Shown one piece after another: positions 25,315 through 36,330 of a stretch of DNA of 64,000 nucleotides; within the stretch, counting starts at the first letter, position 1, and each line of letters opens with the position of its first letter. This stretch comes from Terana coerulea (Eukaryota; Basidiomycota; Agaricomycetes; Polyporales; Phanerochaetaceae): NCBI GenBank assembly GCA_024811115.1, contig JAKOGH010000696.1, positions 310,001 to 374,000 of the forward strand, in the 5' to 3' direction. Made by a program: the position numbers and the translations under genes. The notes beneath the pieces were generated by a model, which was not told the origin of the DNA, made no database searches, and saw only the letters and a list, made by a program, of their open reading frames with translations.

Positions 25315-25614
25315 GTATAAAGGATGTCTCGCTTATGCCCCCGGATCAGCACAGCGAACCGCGGCTTCGGCAGGTTATGTAAAGTCCATACAATTATACA
25401 TCTACAAATAATGGGACAACGGCAAACGTTCGCTCGTTCAACCTGTTGCGAGAAAGCAAACACGCTGCCTAGCGAGCGTAGATCGTCGGCAGTGGCATGG
25501 ACGGTGACGAGGTGCCTGAGGGTAGTCGGCACCGAGCCTGGCACATATATTTCCAGTTGCGGAGATCGTCGATAATGTTGAGGACGCTTTCGCGAAGGTG
25601 TCGCCGCCACAGCA

Positions 25615-27345
25615 CTAGCCGTTGCTGCCGTTCGTCGTCCACTTCAGGAGTATCTTCAATGCGAGCAGGACGTGCCGCAACGCACGCGTCCACGCTTCCT
25701 CCTGGCTGAACTGCAGCTTCACCGAAGCTTCACCAATCTTGTCCTTGACGATCCTGTCAGAAGCGACGGTCAGCGGAACGCTTCTCGTGCACAAGCAGAG
25801 CGCAAACGCGTACTGGTGTGGGAAGTCCACATGAGGATCCTGCGAGCGCACGTAATCAATCGACTGCTTCAGACAATCCAAGAACGCCACCATAGCAAAG
25901 TCGAAGCGACGATTGTGTAGAAGCCGCCCGAGGTGGAGGTCACCTGAGCCATATAGCTCGTACGTCGCCTTGTCTGTCGGAGCGGTCCGTTCAATACGGG
26001 AGAACGAGCCCATGGGGATCAAACGGTACCTGGTCAAGGTTGCGTAAACGATGATGGTGGCAAAGCCAAGACACATGGACATACCCTTCGAAGGTGTAGT
26101 CAAGCTTTCTCGCTATCGTGTAGAGCAGCAGCAGCGTCTGCCCCCACGCAGCGTTGACCTCCGCCCATTCCACCTACCGAGGTCAGATGACAGCTGAGAG
26201 CAGGAAGAAGTGGACATACAGGTACGCCCGGGACGCGGCCCAGTCGCAGCCCATTGATGGTCCCAAACACGCCATCGTGTCCAATGCAGAACGCATCATT
26301 GTACACATTTGTACGTTCTAGCTTATCCAGTGTCGCCGAGTCTGCAGCGTATGCGGCCCGGAGGGATGCAAGCTGCGCCGCCTGCTCTGCCGACTTGAGT
26401 AAATGCGCATTGTGTACACGCCAGAACCTGTAATGAAGTCAGTCTCGACCTGCCCACGTCATACGGTGCCCCGGGACGTACTCTGCTTCTTCGTCTTCCA
26501 AAGCCTTCTCCTCCAGCTCCAGGGCCATTAGCTCTTCGTCCAGCTGTATTCGTTCTTTCTCCGCGGCTTTCAGTTGCTCAATCGCAATACGCTCCTCGTC
26601 CTTGAGCTTCTCGATTTTCGAGTCCATTTCGGCCTTACTGGACCCCTCCCGCTCCCGCTCCTTCTCTTTCCGCACCTCTTTCTCGAACGCAATATACCCA
26701 TCCCGCTCCTTCTTCGTTTCCTCCAGCTGCTTAGTCAGCGTCTCGAGCAGGCTCTGCGTGCACTCCGAGCATAGGGGGTGATCGAGCTCTGTTCGGCTAG
26801 AAAGAAGGTTGAAGAGCCGTAGCGTGGATCGTAGGTGATGGGAGAGGGGCGAAGGGTTCGGATGGTTCACTTCGTCCTGGAAAGTTGACGTCTGCGCTGA
26901 CGGCGTGTTTTGCCGAGATTTCGAGGCGGCGGGCTTCTTAGTGTGAGAAGGCGACGGCACAGGAGAGGGATTTTGCGGATGACCGAGTCCTGCAGAAGCA
27001 CAAACGACTCATTAGGGAGCGCAGGCGTCCGCTGTGGCTGTTGCGAGGCCCGCCGTGAAGCAAGCGGTGATGGTGAGGGCGGGTTACTTTGTGCGGCACG
27101 CTGCCATGCTGCCTTTGCACTTGTCGGTGAGGACAACTGCGCGAGCTTCTCAGATCGTGACGCGTTACGTGAGGTGGTCGGGGAGGCTGGAGGTAGTGAT
27201 GTAGTGATCATATCGTACGCTGACGGCGATAGATCCACCAGCGACGCATCTAGCTACCTAGCCCTTAGCAGCACGCTTACGATATGAAATAAGTTCCTAA
27301 ACGTACCTGCAACGGCTGCTTACATTGCTGGCAAATGTAGTTCAT
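25615..27345 (-). CDS. ATG6: Beclin-1 / autophagy protein Atg6
   Basis: Subunit of the class III PI3-kinase (Vps34) complexes, needed for autophagosome formation and vacuolar sorting. The first exon encodes [13 protein letters not shown] with a CxxC pair. Intron 1 joins [15 protein letters not shown]. Disordered Pro/Ser-rich stretch, then [12 protein letters not shown] (BH3-like position). Coiled coil with Glu/Lys repeats ([21 protein letters not shown] to [13 protein letters not shown]). The evolutionarily conserved domain has [92 protein letters not shown] and [24 protein letters not shown]. Ends NGSNG, stop at 25615-25617. Several introns split the C-terminal domain. The start is ATG at 27345, chosen because the CxxC-containing exon is conserved. 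Convincing throughout, with no frameshift needed. Confidence 0.93.
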
Positions 27346-28457
27346 TCCGTAGTACGTGTATGGATCTATGAAAGCCATTAAGTCTTGATTACTGCGCAAG
27401 TCAACAAAGAGCTTCTACCTTGTGTACGTCAGTGCACAATCCTGTCTAGTTTCAATGTACACTGTAACGTGATGGAGGTGGTGAAGTAACAAGAATTATT
27501 CAAGTTTGGCTTGAAGTTCGAGAGCAAAGCTGGGATAGTGAAATCGGCGCTAAATGGCGGTTTCACATGTGATAGCACCGCACGTGGATTGGGCGCGTAT
27601 CACCTCGCGTCTCACTTCTACACCTGCGAACTTTGGCGAAGCTAATATGACTCTTACCTCAACCACAACATCGTTCATGCCATTGCATAAATGCACCGTT
27701 CAAATCATGGCTTCACCATAATCATAGTCAGCTATTTCATGTCACTGTCTCTTCAGCAGCTTATTATCGCCGCTATTTAGACAAACATATACACAAAGTA
27801 TTCCTCCGAGATGCCTTCCCTTGAAGTTCGGAAGATATTATGAACGTTATGAACGTTCGTGAAGTAGGGCAGGCCACATCTCATGGATGTCCGCGCGCAA
27901 AAAGCAAGGGTGCATTTCGCCACGGGGCTTGCTCGCGGGTAAATGTCTTGAGGGGATTTCATAACAGCGACATCGGAGCTCAGCAAGTGGCAGTACACTT
28001 CCTGTTTTTGGTTCACAAAGCAGCAACGCAAAGTCCTCAACATGTTAGGATTACGAACAAGTAGCGGAAGACGCGACAATCATCGGACTATTCTTCGTCT
28101 TACTCCATATTCGTGGGATCTTCGTGCGGTTGTGTACCGTTTCGAGGACCCGTGTGCATCGTATGTTACCCCATGCGGTGTCCAACGCGTCTGCTTCATC
28201 CGCTCATGACTTTCTTTCAGGGCTGCTAGCATCATGCACGGTCACTTCTGCATGCTGAGGACGTGCCGTATGTTCCGAACTGCGCGTACGTTCCAGTCGT
28301 CATCGCTCGAGCAAACGCCAGACGGAAGGTATAAGGCCCAACATCCTCGGTTCCGACGTCCTCAAAGCTCTCCTACTGGTCACCGGCCAGCTAACCTTGC
28401 CCACCACGTTGTTCCATTCCGCGCAAAAGCATTGGCTGCAGCAACTCTACATTCAGC
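27346..28457. other. intergenic, divergent promoters
   Basis: A 1.1-kb gap between ATG6 (-) and the caspase-domain gene (+). It should hold both promoters. A minus frame at 27777-28079 shows no domain. No RNA gene is seen. Confidence 0.4.
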
Positions 28458-30499
28458 ATGGCGACTAGGATTTTTGCCTTGATTATCGGTACGTCGTTCT
28501 ATTTTAGCTTTTGCCGCCTTCATTCATTCATGCCTTTGTGGGCCACAGGCATTGACAAATACAAGTCCGGCAACATTTGGGACAGCGATTCCTGCGTCGA
28601 TGACGCACAGTCCATCAAACGCTGGCTCATACACGACCTCCACGTTCCGCGCGAACAGGTCTGTCTTCTCACAGACAGCCAGGCAACCAAGCGCGCTATT
28701 GAAGACAAATTCATGGATCACCTCGTCAACAACCCTCAGATCGAGAAGGGCGACGCCATGGTGATCTATTTCGCCGGTCACGGCACTTCTCTTCCTTCGC
28801 CTAGGGGCTGGTACGCCGACGGCAGCATGAAGAACGTCGAGGCCCTCTGCCCGTACGACCAAGACTGCAAAAGTCCTGAAGGGCGCGTGGCCGGTATCTC
28901 GGACAAATCGTTCCATGCCATGGTCAGAGACCTCGCAGACGCTAAGGGCGACAACATTACCGTCATCCTAGACTGTGGCTTTTCCTCCGCCAACGTCCGG
29001 GAAAGACGCAACACCCGCTGGACGCCTACTGCGAAAGCGACATCCGAGGACCTCTTCGTAGGTCTCTGGCGGAGCGCCCTCGCAACCCCTAGCCCCGTCG
29101 ACGTGCCTCGTGGGTTTGCTCGGGCAGATAGCGATACCCACGTCCTCTTCGCGGCCGGGCGTCCGGGGAGAGCGCTTTGCGAGCAAGGATGGCGGGCTGT
29201 TCACGCGCGCCTTACTCTCGGCCAAGGATCGCGAGCCCTTGCACACATTGACTTGTAGCGAGTTCCTCCAGGTCATCGCCGAGGCTATGGAGGGCCACCA
29301 ACCGGTCGTCGTAGGCCGTGGCAAGGACCGTCTTCTCTTCAACGGAATTCCGTTTGAGATGGATCCTCGGTTTGTCTCTATCGACATGCACGACTATGAC
29401 CACCTCCGCATCGACGCTGGCGCGATACACGGCATCGTGGAAGGCACCGAGTTCACGCTCCACTCGCACAACTACATGGGTTCGCGCAACCCGTCTTTGG
29501 CCTCCTACCTTGCGACCGAAGTGCACCCCACATGGTGCCTCGCGCGGTCCAAGTCCCAGTCAAAGCAGAAGGTGTTCAAGGGCTGGGCGCGCGTAACACG
29601 ATGGAGTAACCGTCCGCCTTTCCGCGTGCACCTGCGACGCTCCCTCTTCTCTATCTTCCGTCGTTGCCGCCTGCGGCGTGCGCTCCCTCCAATCCCCTTC
29701 CCTCTCCTCGCCGTCACAATCCGCCATGTCTCGCTCCACGTCGTCGGTCAACACGTCCGGATCGGGAGTCAACATCGTCCGGGTCAGGAACGCCGCGCAC
29801 GCCGACGTCTCTGTCTCTTTCCGCAGGCGCAACATGGTCGTCGAGCGCCACGACGCGATGCTCGCCGCCAACTGCCGCCGAATCATCCACCTGCCCTCGG
29901 ACGACTCCAACGCCGACCTCAAGCACCTCGATGCCGCCGCCCGCTTCCACTTGCATCTGCACCGCAAGAATCCGCAGCGCCCCATGCTCGGCCTCGTCAC
30001 GATGGAGTTGTACCGCCTCGACCCCACCGAGTGGACGCGCGTCTCGGGGAACCTGCTGGTCGACGGCCGCGCGCAGATCGTCGACGACGAGAAGCAGTCG
30101 GTCTATTCTGTTGTGCTGCACAACTACTCGGACCACGACCTCTGGCCGTACCTCGTCAGCATGGACGCGGCGGGGTACGGCATCAGCATGGTCTACCACC
30201 CCGACCCCGCCGACACGTCGCCACCTCTCAAGAAGCATTCGCACCTAGTCATCGGGTCGGGGACTCTTGACTCAGAGGCGCTCTCGTTTTCGCTCGCGAG
30301 CGGCGTGAACACTGGTGCCGGATTCCTGAAGCTGTTCGTCTCGTCGGTGTTCACGCCGATGACGTTCATTGAGCAGGGCCAGACAATCCCCACAGTGCCA
30401 TCGCATGCCGGGCACAAGGGCAGCGGAGAGAAGTCCGATAAGGAGCTGTGGGACACCGTCGTTGCGTGTGTCAATGTCGTCCGCCGGGGTGCTCTTTAG
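28458..30499 (+). CDS. caspase-domain (C14-like) protein, Cys lost
   Basis: Caspase-fold protein of a family expanded in mushroom fungi. The first exon MATRIFALIIG splices (about 28490-28549) to IDKYKSGNIWDSDSCVDDAQSIKRWL. The His motif is intact: MVIYFAGHGTSLPSPRGW, then ALCPYDQDC. The expected DCCHS catalytic motif reads VILDCGFSS: the cysteine at the catalytic position is Gly, so protease activity is doubtful. The domain continues with THVLFAA...GGLFTRALLSA and LTCSEFLQVI. The C-terminal part (about 29678-30499) is a beta-rich region seen in such fungal proteins: LYRLDPTEWTR, LWPYLVSMDAAGYGISMVYHP and GAGFLKLFVSSVF. Stop at 30497-30499. Two frame changes are needed, near 29140-29180 and near 29600-29640; neither is a plain homopolymer loss. 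Base composition of the 3' half is noticeably GC-rich. Function unknown; heterokaryon-incompatibility-like roles are only a guess. Confidence 0.75.
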
Positions 30500-30738
30500 C
30501 GTTTGTATGAACACTGAGTCATGTTGCAGGGCTTCTTCTATGATATGCAGTATTATGTTTTCTAATACGGCGGTGCCGACCGATTTCCTCATGTATTTCA
30601 TGTATATTTGCTTATTGCTGTTCTGCATTGTAACACTAGATCTACGTAACTTGTAACTTTAGCACGTCTCGTTTAGCAATAGAAAGTCACATTATATTAT
30701 AATATGCACGAGAGCTTGCATGACGATGTACCAGCGAC

Positions 30739-31580
30739 CTACTTTCCTCTATGACGCTTGAAAGCTTCCTGCACGCCTACACCAGCTTGAATGTCTGCCA
30801 TGCAACGGGCATCAACCTCTCTTCCCTTCTCGGCAAGCTGTAGAACCTTCTCAACCAGGTCTGGCTTGACGAACACCACGCCGTCTTCATCTGCCACGAT
30901 AAAATCTCCCGGATGAATTTGGGCGGGTGCGAACGCGCTTTCTGTTCCGGGAGCAACGCCCTCCGGCTCTATCGTGACGGGGACGTTCACCGCGGATGGA
31001 CGCGTAAAGGGCGACTGCCCGAGAGTAGAGTGACCCCTTGCAAAGACAGGAAAGTTCTGCCCGCGGTGCTCCGCAAGGTCTCTACACCATCCGGAAATGA
31101 CGACTCCGTGCGCGCCGCGACTCTTTGCACCAGCCGTCATGAGCCCGCCCCAGACAGCGTTCTTCACTTCTGAGAGCGAAATGGGTGACCGATGTGCGCG
31201 CAGTGAAAAAGCATAGAACAGAGCAAGCCTCAGCGGAGTTAACGCGGACGAGAGGGAAAGCACACTGAACGAAGGGGAGCTGCGATGACGATTACAAACC
31301 CTGCCGGCGCGGTGTCGACAAAGTGCGAGGACAGTTTCGGTGCAGTCTTGTCCGAACCGAGAACCATCTGCACGGTGTAGGCAGGCCCACAGATGCGCGT
31401 GTCGCTTACGCCGGTCGAAGGCGAGAACATGTGTATGTCAGGTAGAAGTCCGCCGTGAGGGACGCCCAGCTTTATGAGAGCATCCGAGATTTCGCAGGTA
31501 GAGAAGTCGACGAGGGAGGAGGTGGAGGAGGTAGACATGACGCGCAGCAGAGGCTGCAGTCTGGTCAGAGCTTGCTTCAT
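30739..31580 (-). CDS. RraA-like / HMG-CHA aldolase-family protein
   Basis: Member of the RraA-like fold family, which includes 4-hydroxy-4-methyl-2-oxoglutarate aldolases and a bacterial RNase E inhibitor. In fungi the role is unclear; an aldolase or decarboxylase is most likely. Motifs: STCEISDALIKLGVPHGGLLPDIHMFSP, RICGPAYTVQMV, VKNAVWGGLMTAGAKSRGAHGVVISGWCRD (RraA-like G.....A...G..G.V..G..RD signature), FPVFARGHSTLGQSPFTRPSAVNVPV, and PGDFIVADEDGVVFVKPDL. One intron at about 31263-31173. Start ATG 31580 gives an Arg/Leu-rich lead (MKQALTRLQPLLRVM) that could be a mitochondrial presequence. ATG 31538 (MSTSSTSSLVDF) is the alternative. Stop TAG 30739-30741. Confidence 0.85.
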
Positions 31581-31973
31581 ACAATAATGTGGTGCGGAAG
31601 CAAGAGGACTCAGGAAATGCAGAGCAGTTTCCAAGCAGTTTCTCACACGATTCTTAAGTAGGATAAGTCCCAAAAAGGACAGATAAGTCCCCTCCTACCG
31701 AAATAACTCGCGCCGAAAAGCCGAACGACCGTCGCGTACCGCTCAGGCAGCTTGGAACTTTACCACTCACACTGCGCACGCTTTACTCATCTCTCATCTC
31801 TCCAGACTGTCGTTGACTCGAAGGCGTCGTATTAATCTTGCTGTTCGCAACTCTTGAAGCCCTAAGTTGACGTCACAATGCTTGGGCTTCCGGAGACTGA
31901 CTCTCACAATACGCTGTGGGTACGGACTGCGAGGAGCGTACGCAAGGCACCGCGGAAAGCTACAAAAGCCATC
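31581..31973. other. divergent promoter region
   Basis: Between the RraA-like gene (-) and the VanZ-like gene (+). An in-frame upstream ATG at 31878 could extend the VanZ-like protein. No other feature is supported. Confidence 0.4.
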
Positions 31974-32960
31974 ATGCGTTCATATCACTTCCGGATACCG
32001 AAATATGACATGCCAGTCAGGATACGCCCCGTACGCTCTTCACGTTCTTGCCCATGTTTACTCGCGACTGACCCAAGTGTTACTAGTGGTTTCTCGCATT
32101 CACGTCTTTCGTGATGGTAGCACTGGCTTTTCTAGGCTTTACCAATTTTTCGCACGGACTACCTCTGAATGACAAGATGCTCCATTTCATATGCCTTGCG
32201 CTCGCCACTGGAGTGTTCTACTTCATCTTCGACGTTGAAGAGTGAGTTCGTGACATCCAAGTGTGAATGACTTGTGGCGTCTGGCTTGCTTCAAGCTTGG
32301 CCTGACAAATAAATACCACAGAGATGCACGGCGAATATGGTTCTGGCACCATTCGCCCCTGATCTTCACTGGCACCGTGTGCTTCCTATTTGGTGGTATT
32401 TTGAGTGAAATTGTACAGTCTATGCTACCAGTATGTTTTCCGCTATCTATAATACTCATGGGTCTAATGCTGGTTTTCAGTACAAAGAGTTTCAAATTGG
32501 TGACGTCTTTCGTGAGTGTGCGCCCATGTTTCAAATGCCTGGCAATTAACTCACGGTCTTAGGCAAACCTACTTGGCTCCTCTGTGGGTTTATACATCGC
32601 GTACCACTTGGAAAAACATTATCGCCATAGACGCGAGGTGAAATACACCACGTATAATTGATGCATGTGTGGATGCTTACCATGTTCCATGAGATATCGC
32701 GACTCTATCGGCCACTAAATCCTGATGCTGAAGATGAGCTCTCGGACGAGGAAGATCTCGAAGCAGGGACACAACTACTGCCCACGAACGCACCCCAGGA
32801 TGCTCCCAAAAGTGCCGCTCAACCGTCTCGGCTAACCGACGTGTGGGACGAGGGAGAGGAGCTGTTTGACATTGGTGAAAGCGATGATGAAGGCGAGCCA
32901 TCTCACATTCCGGGGCACATACCTATTACACACCTTGCCAGTCCCGTCCCGACACATTAA
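31974..32960 (+). CDS. VanZ-like integral membrane protein
   Basis: Small membrane protein related to the VanZ family; role unknown in fungi. The chosen start MRSYHFRIPKYDMPVRIRP is followed, after an intron, by hydrophobic helix 1 (TSFVMVALAFLGFTNFS) and GLPLNDKMLHFICLALATGVFYFIF (helix 2, with the VanZ-like DK..HF motif). Further blocks are IWFWHHSPLIFTGTVCFLFGGILSEIVQSMLP (helix 3, with the conserved E-QS), KEFQIGDVFANLLGSSVGLYIAYHLEKHYRHRREI (D..AN..G motif and helix 4) and an acidic cytosolic tail (ELSDEEDLEAGTQLLP). Introns: about 31995-32090, 32241-32320, 32432-32480, 32511-32562 and 32640-32696. ATG 31878 is in frame upstream and could be used. Stop TAA 32958-32960. The family is better known from bacteria, but similar proteins occur in Agaricomycetes. 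Confidence 0.82.
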
Positions 32961-33180
32961 TATTCCACATAACTGCGTAGACAATTCAGGACTTTTTGCT
33001 GTGTACGCTAGGCTTGATTTATTGGACTTGATTTGTATACATTACTGTAGACTGTTAACGTTGCGCCATATCTCGGCTGTGTACGCAGAGGGTGCCAGAG
33101 GCAACACAGAGGGCATCGGACTCGCCCGCTTGGCGCTTCCTCCCGGCCGCATTTCGACATGTACTTCAGTTTGTTCCTCC

Positions 33181-35370
33181 ATGCCAGCATGTCGGCCTTC
33201 GCAACTCAGGCCCTCTCTCATTCCTATCGGCAGTTGTCGTGATACTTCACGTCGCAGTGCTGCCACCAGACATCCCTCACGCACGCCCAAACAGCGAAGT
33301 CGCAGACATGCATCGACAGCGGCTGCCCTCGCGCTCAGACCTCAGCCAGAAACAACATATCAAAGCCCCGTCCGCACCCTTCTGCATAAAGCCGACTCTC
33401 TTGTGCCCAGAGTGCTTCCTTCAAGGGCAGAGACTCCAGGACCGAGCTCAGCGGGATTTTGGCAGGAGGTGCTAGACGGTGCTTACACTCGCTTGAACCA
33501 CGCTGCTCCAGATTCTCCGGCACGCGTTGTCGGTGAGTGTTCTGTCTGTCGAGTGGAAACGTGCATAATGCTTATCATTGAACAGTCTTTGGGGTCGGCG
33601 CGCACTCTGGAGCACAAGAGCTTGTCACCGCATTGCTCGAAGAGCCGTTCGCTCCGGAGGCACGCAAGACTGCTATTCGGCAACGCTGGAAAGAAGGTGC
33701 AGAGGGGGTTGGAAGAGTGACTAGGTGTGTATGCTACCTTGTATCCTCTACTACGTGAAGCTTATGTCTCGCGCAGCTATGGATGGGCACCTTCCGAGGA
33801 CCCCGCGATGCTTCGAGTGCCTTCTGCTTGGTTGCAACAATTCCACGTTCCCGTCGAGGTTCACGAGCTACCTTCGGTCGCTGTCGAAAAGGCCACTTCT
33901 TCGCCAACATATAAAGATTTGGTCAATGCCGATATACCGATAATCGTCTGCAATCCACTCACCACTCCGCTAGCGACGCTGGCTTCAGAGCTATGGCAGC
34001 CCCTGCATCACGCGAACGCTATCCTTGTCGTAGTCTCCTCTACCGAGACCACGGACTTGTATGACCAAATATCGAAACAGTTCCCTCCATGGCTCTCCGT
34101 CATCTATGTCGACATCTCTCGTGCACTGAGCGCTCTCAGGACTTTGGCGGCTGAGCCTGGGTCTTCGGTCGCGGTACAACGATACCAGGACGACTACACC
34201 GCTTCCAGGATATCATCGCTCACAGCAATCCTCGCTGAAAAGTTGTCTGCCACCTCTGGTGGCTCAGGCACTTTGTACGCTATAACTGCACGCGAGCAAA
34301 TCAGAGCGGCCCTGGATGCCTGTAAAGCCACCTTGCATGACGCAGAGCGTGATGTCGATGCCGCGACAATTTCAAGCATAGTTCTCCGAGACAGCGTCGC
34401 TGAACTCGAAGCACGGGTCGAATCCGAGGTGCTTGGTGCCGATTCTGGGAGCGTGGTCAAGACAGCGTTGGCGCGGGCGAAGGCGGAGGTGAAAATTGTG
34501 ATGGACCGATTGACGTGGTGGAGATGTGTGTGGCGCGTAGACGATGTGGGCGACACTGTGAGGACGGCGGTTGATAGGGCATGGTGTCGGGAGTTGGAGG
34601 ACAGAGTGCGTTCAGTGACAATTTGCTATATTTTTCTACTAATTGTCCTGCTCGTATAGCTCATCTTCCACGCCGGCCGTCTCGCAGTCTCACAAACTAT
34701 GCTGTCGAAAGCTACCTGGACCCTGCTGTCTTCGTATACATCGCCATCACCCTTCTACTCGCCCATCCTCCAGAACACCATCTCACAAATCCAAGCCACC
34801 CCCTCGCACCATGTGACACCAACTGCTCTCACCACTCCCGTCCACACACGAAAAGCGCAGCTCTTATACCCTACGAATCTGCTGCACACCGCCGCCCAGC
34901 GCGTCACCATCGGCATGGGTACCAGCGTGCTCGCCGGACTTGGCACTGCGTGGGCCGGTTGGGCTGAAAAACTTGGGGTGCTTGGCGGTGCGCTGACAAC
35001 GGGCATGGAGCTGGAGACGGCTGTGGGCACAGGCGCGATGATCAGTGCGTTCGGTGTGTGGTGGATGGTTGGCCGGTGGGAGAAGGCGAAGAAAAGGTGG
35101 TGGAGGGATTGGGATAGGATTGGCGAGGGGCTCGAACGCGACGTCAGGGTGAGTACACCTATTAAACGATGAAGGCTAAGCATCTCATGGTTCATACAGG
35201 CTACACTTCACAAAACCGTGAAGGACCGGGTGGCCGTGATACCTATCACAGCATGTGAAGGATTGAACCGACTCGTGGAAGTACGTCGAGACGAAATTGG
35301 CGTTCTCAAAGACGAGCTGTCTGCACTAGCCCAGGAGGCCCATTCGGTCGAGACAAAATCCAAGCCATGA
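33181..35370 (+). CDS. mitochondrial Mmc1-like protein
   Basis: Probably a mitochondrial membrane-associated protein. The N-terminus is Arg/Ser-rich (RRSAATRHPSRTPKQRSRRHASTAAALAL), a good presequence. Next: FWQEVLDGAYTRLNHAAPDSPARVV, intron, FGVGAHSGAQELVTALLEEPF, intron, YGWAPSEDPAMLRVPSAWLQQF. A Rossmann-like stretch (IPIIVCNPLTTPLATLASE, ANAILVVVSSTETTDLY) leads to a long helical part (EQIRAALDACKATLHDAERDVDAATISS). The C-terminal domain (LLYPTNLLHTAAQRVTIGMG, then a Gly/Ala-rich hydrophobic hairpin TSVLAGLGTAWAGWAEKLG and AVGTGAMISAFGVWWMVGRWEKA) matches what I recall as the fungal Mmc1 C-terminal domain. A closing helix (VEVRRDEIGVLKDELSALAQEA) follows and TGA lies at 35368-35370. The family name is from memory. 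Confidence 0.62.
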
Positions 35371-36330
35371 GCATATTGTCACTGACACTGCTCGATACCT
35401 AGAGTGCCTTTGCTGGGCTGACAGACGAGATATATTGTATCCCACTTACATACATATTCACTACTTACACCATACTGCCATACCTCGCACTGGAGAGATG
35501 AAGAACGCTTCGACGTCCGAGGCGGTCAGATTCCTGGAGTAGCTTCCGCTGAATATGTCTGTTTACTCCCTCAGCCTACCTATCGAGCATCATTTTCAAG
35601 GCTGACAGCGCGGCCTGTCCTGCTACGAACTTGATTCCCTCGGTGAATATTTCGCAGACGATTCAAGTCCTACTGCACACCGTTTTGGTCCGGGTCACAT
35701 CGAGCATCGCCACATCCGCCTTCTGGAGCTGCATTAGCTATCGCGGCTGGATTTCCGGCCAGTCTTGGGGATTATACGCGAAGTACAATGAGCGTCGAGA
35801 CGGGCCGTTGAGTCTATCTGAGTGAGTACTATGCTTCTTTGGGGTATACACACTCAATTTATCTTTTCGCGCTCATAGACTATGGGGATGTAAATTATCA
35901 CACTGGGTCGTTGTATGAACACGTCCTAGTCTACGTCTACCGAATGTTAACGTCTTGAACGTGCCGTCCACTGCGAGCGCTCGACGCCGTCCACGGCCAC
36001 TTCGACAGTCGTAAAAGCGAACTATCCAGTATTTAAATCTTAACTACTGGGCTGTGGCATAGCATTCGCAAGGCGCTGGCTGCGAAGCAAAAGCGGTCCG
36101 TATATCCTATGCAAGAAGCGTGTTGGCTCAACACTTACCACGCATTTCTTGATTACATCATGGCTTCCCCGCCGAAAAAAGGTTCGCCCCGCCTGTGCAT
36201 TACATGCACTGTATCAGAGCACACTATAACAGGTACAAAGGGTACACGTGCCCTACGCAAGCGGTGACCACCCACATACACCTTCCCCAAGAGCTCGACT
36301 CCCATTTTTCGTCGTTTCAATAACACCACC
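35371..36330. other. intergenic with F-box relic
   Basis: Apart from the F-box C-terminal relic at 35580-35790, I see no gene. The right part (35900-36330) should include the promoter of the F-box gene that starts at 36331. Confidence 0.4.
35580..35790 (+). pseudogene. F-box C-terminal relic
   Basis: Reads FGPGHIEHRHIRLLELH, a stop, then RLDFRPVLGIIREVQ. This matches the C-terminal block of the F-box gene ending at 38417 (GPGQINLRHVRLLELRRVTRG...QPVLGIIREW). No upstream F-box exons are seen in the short space after the Mmc1-like gene. It is best read as the decayed 3' end of another family copy. Confidence 0.6.

Noticed and set aside
29714..30244. Minus-strand frame rich in Val/Arg/Asp
   Set aside because: It mirrors the GC-rich coding strand of the caspase-protein C-terminal domain; composition explains the open frame.
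29110..30270. Long open frame read as one 386-residue protein
   Set aside because: Only its first part (about 29150-29600) carries caspase-protein content. The second half is an Arg/Pro-rich shadow of the real frame at 29678-30499 in a GC-rich region.
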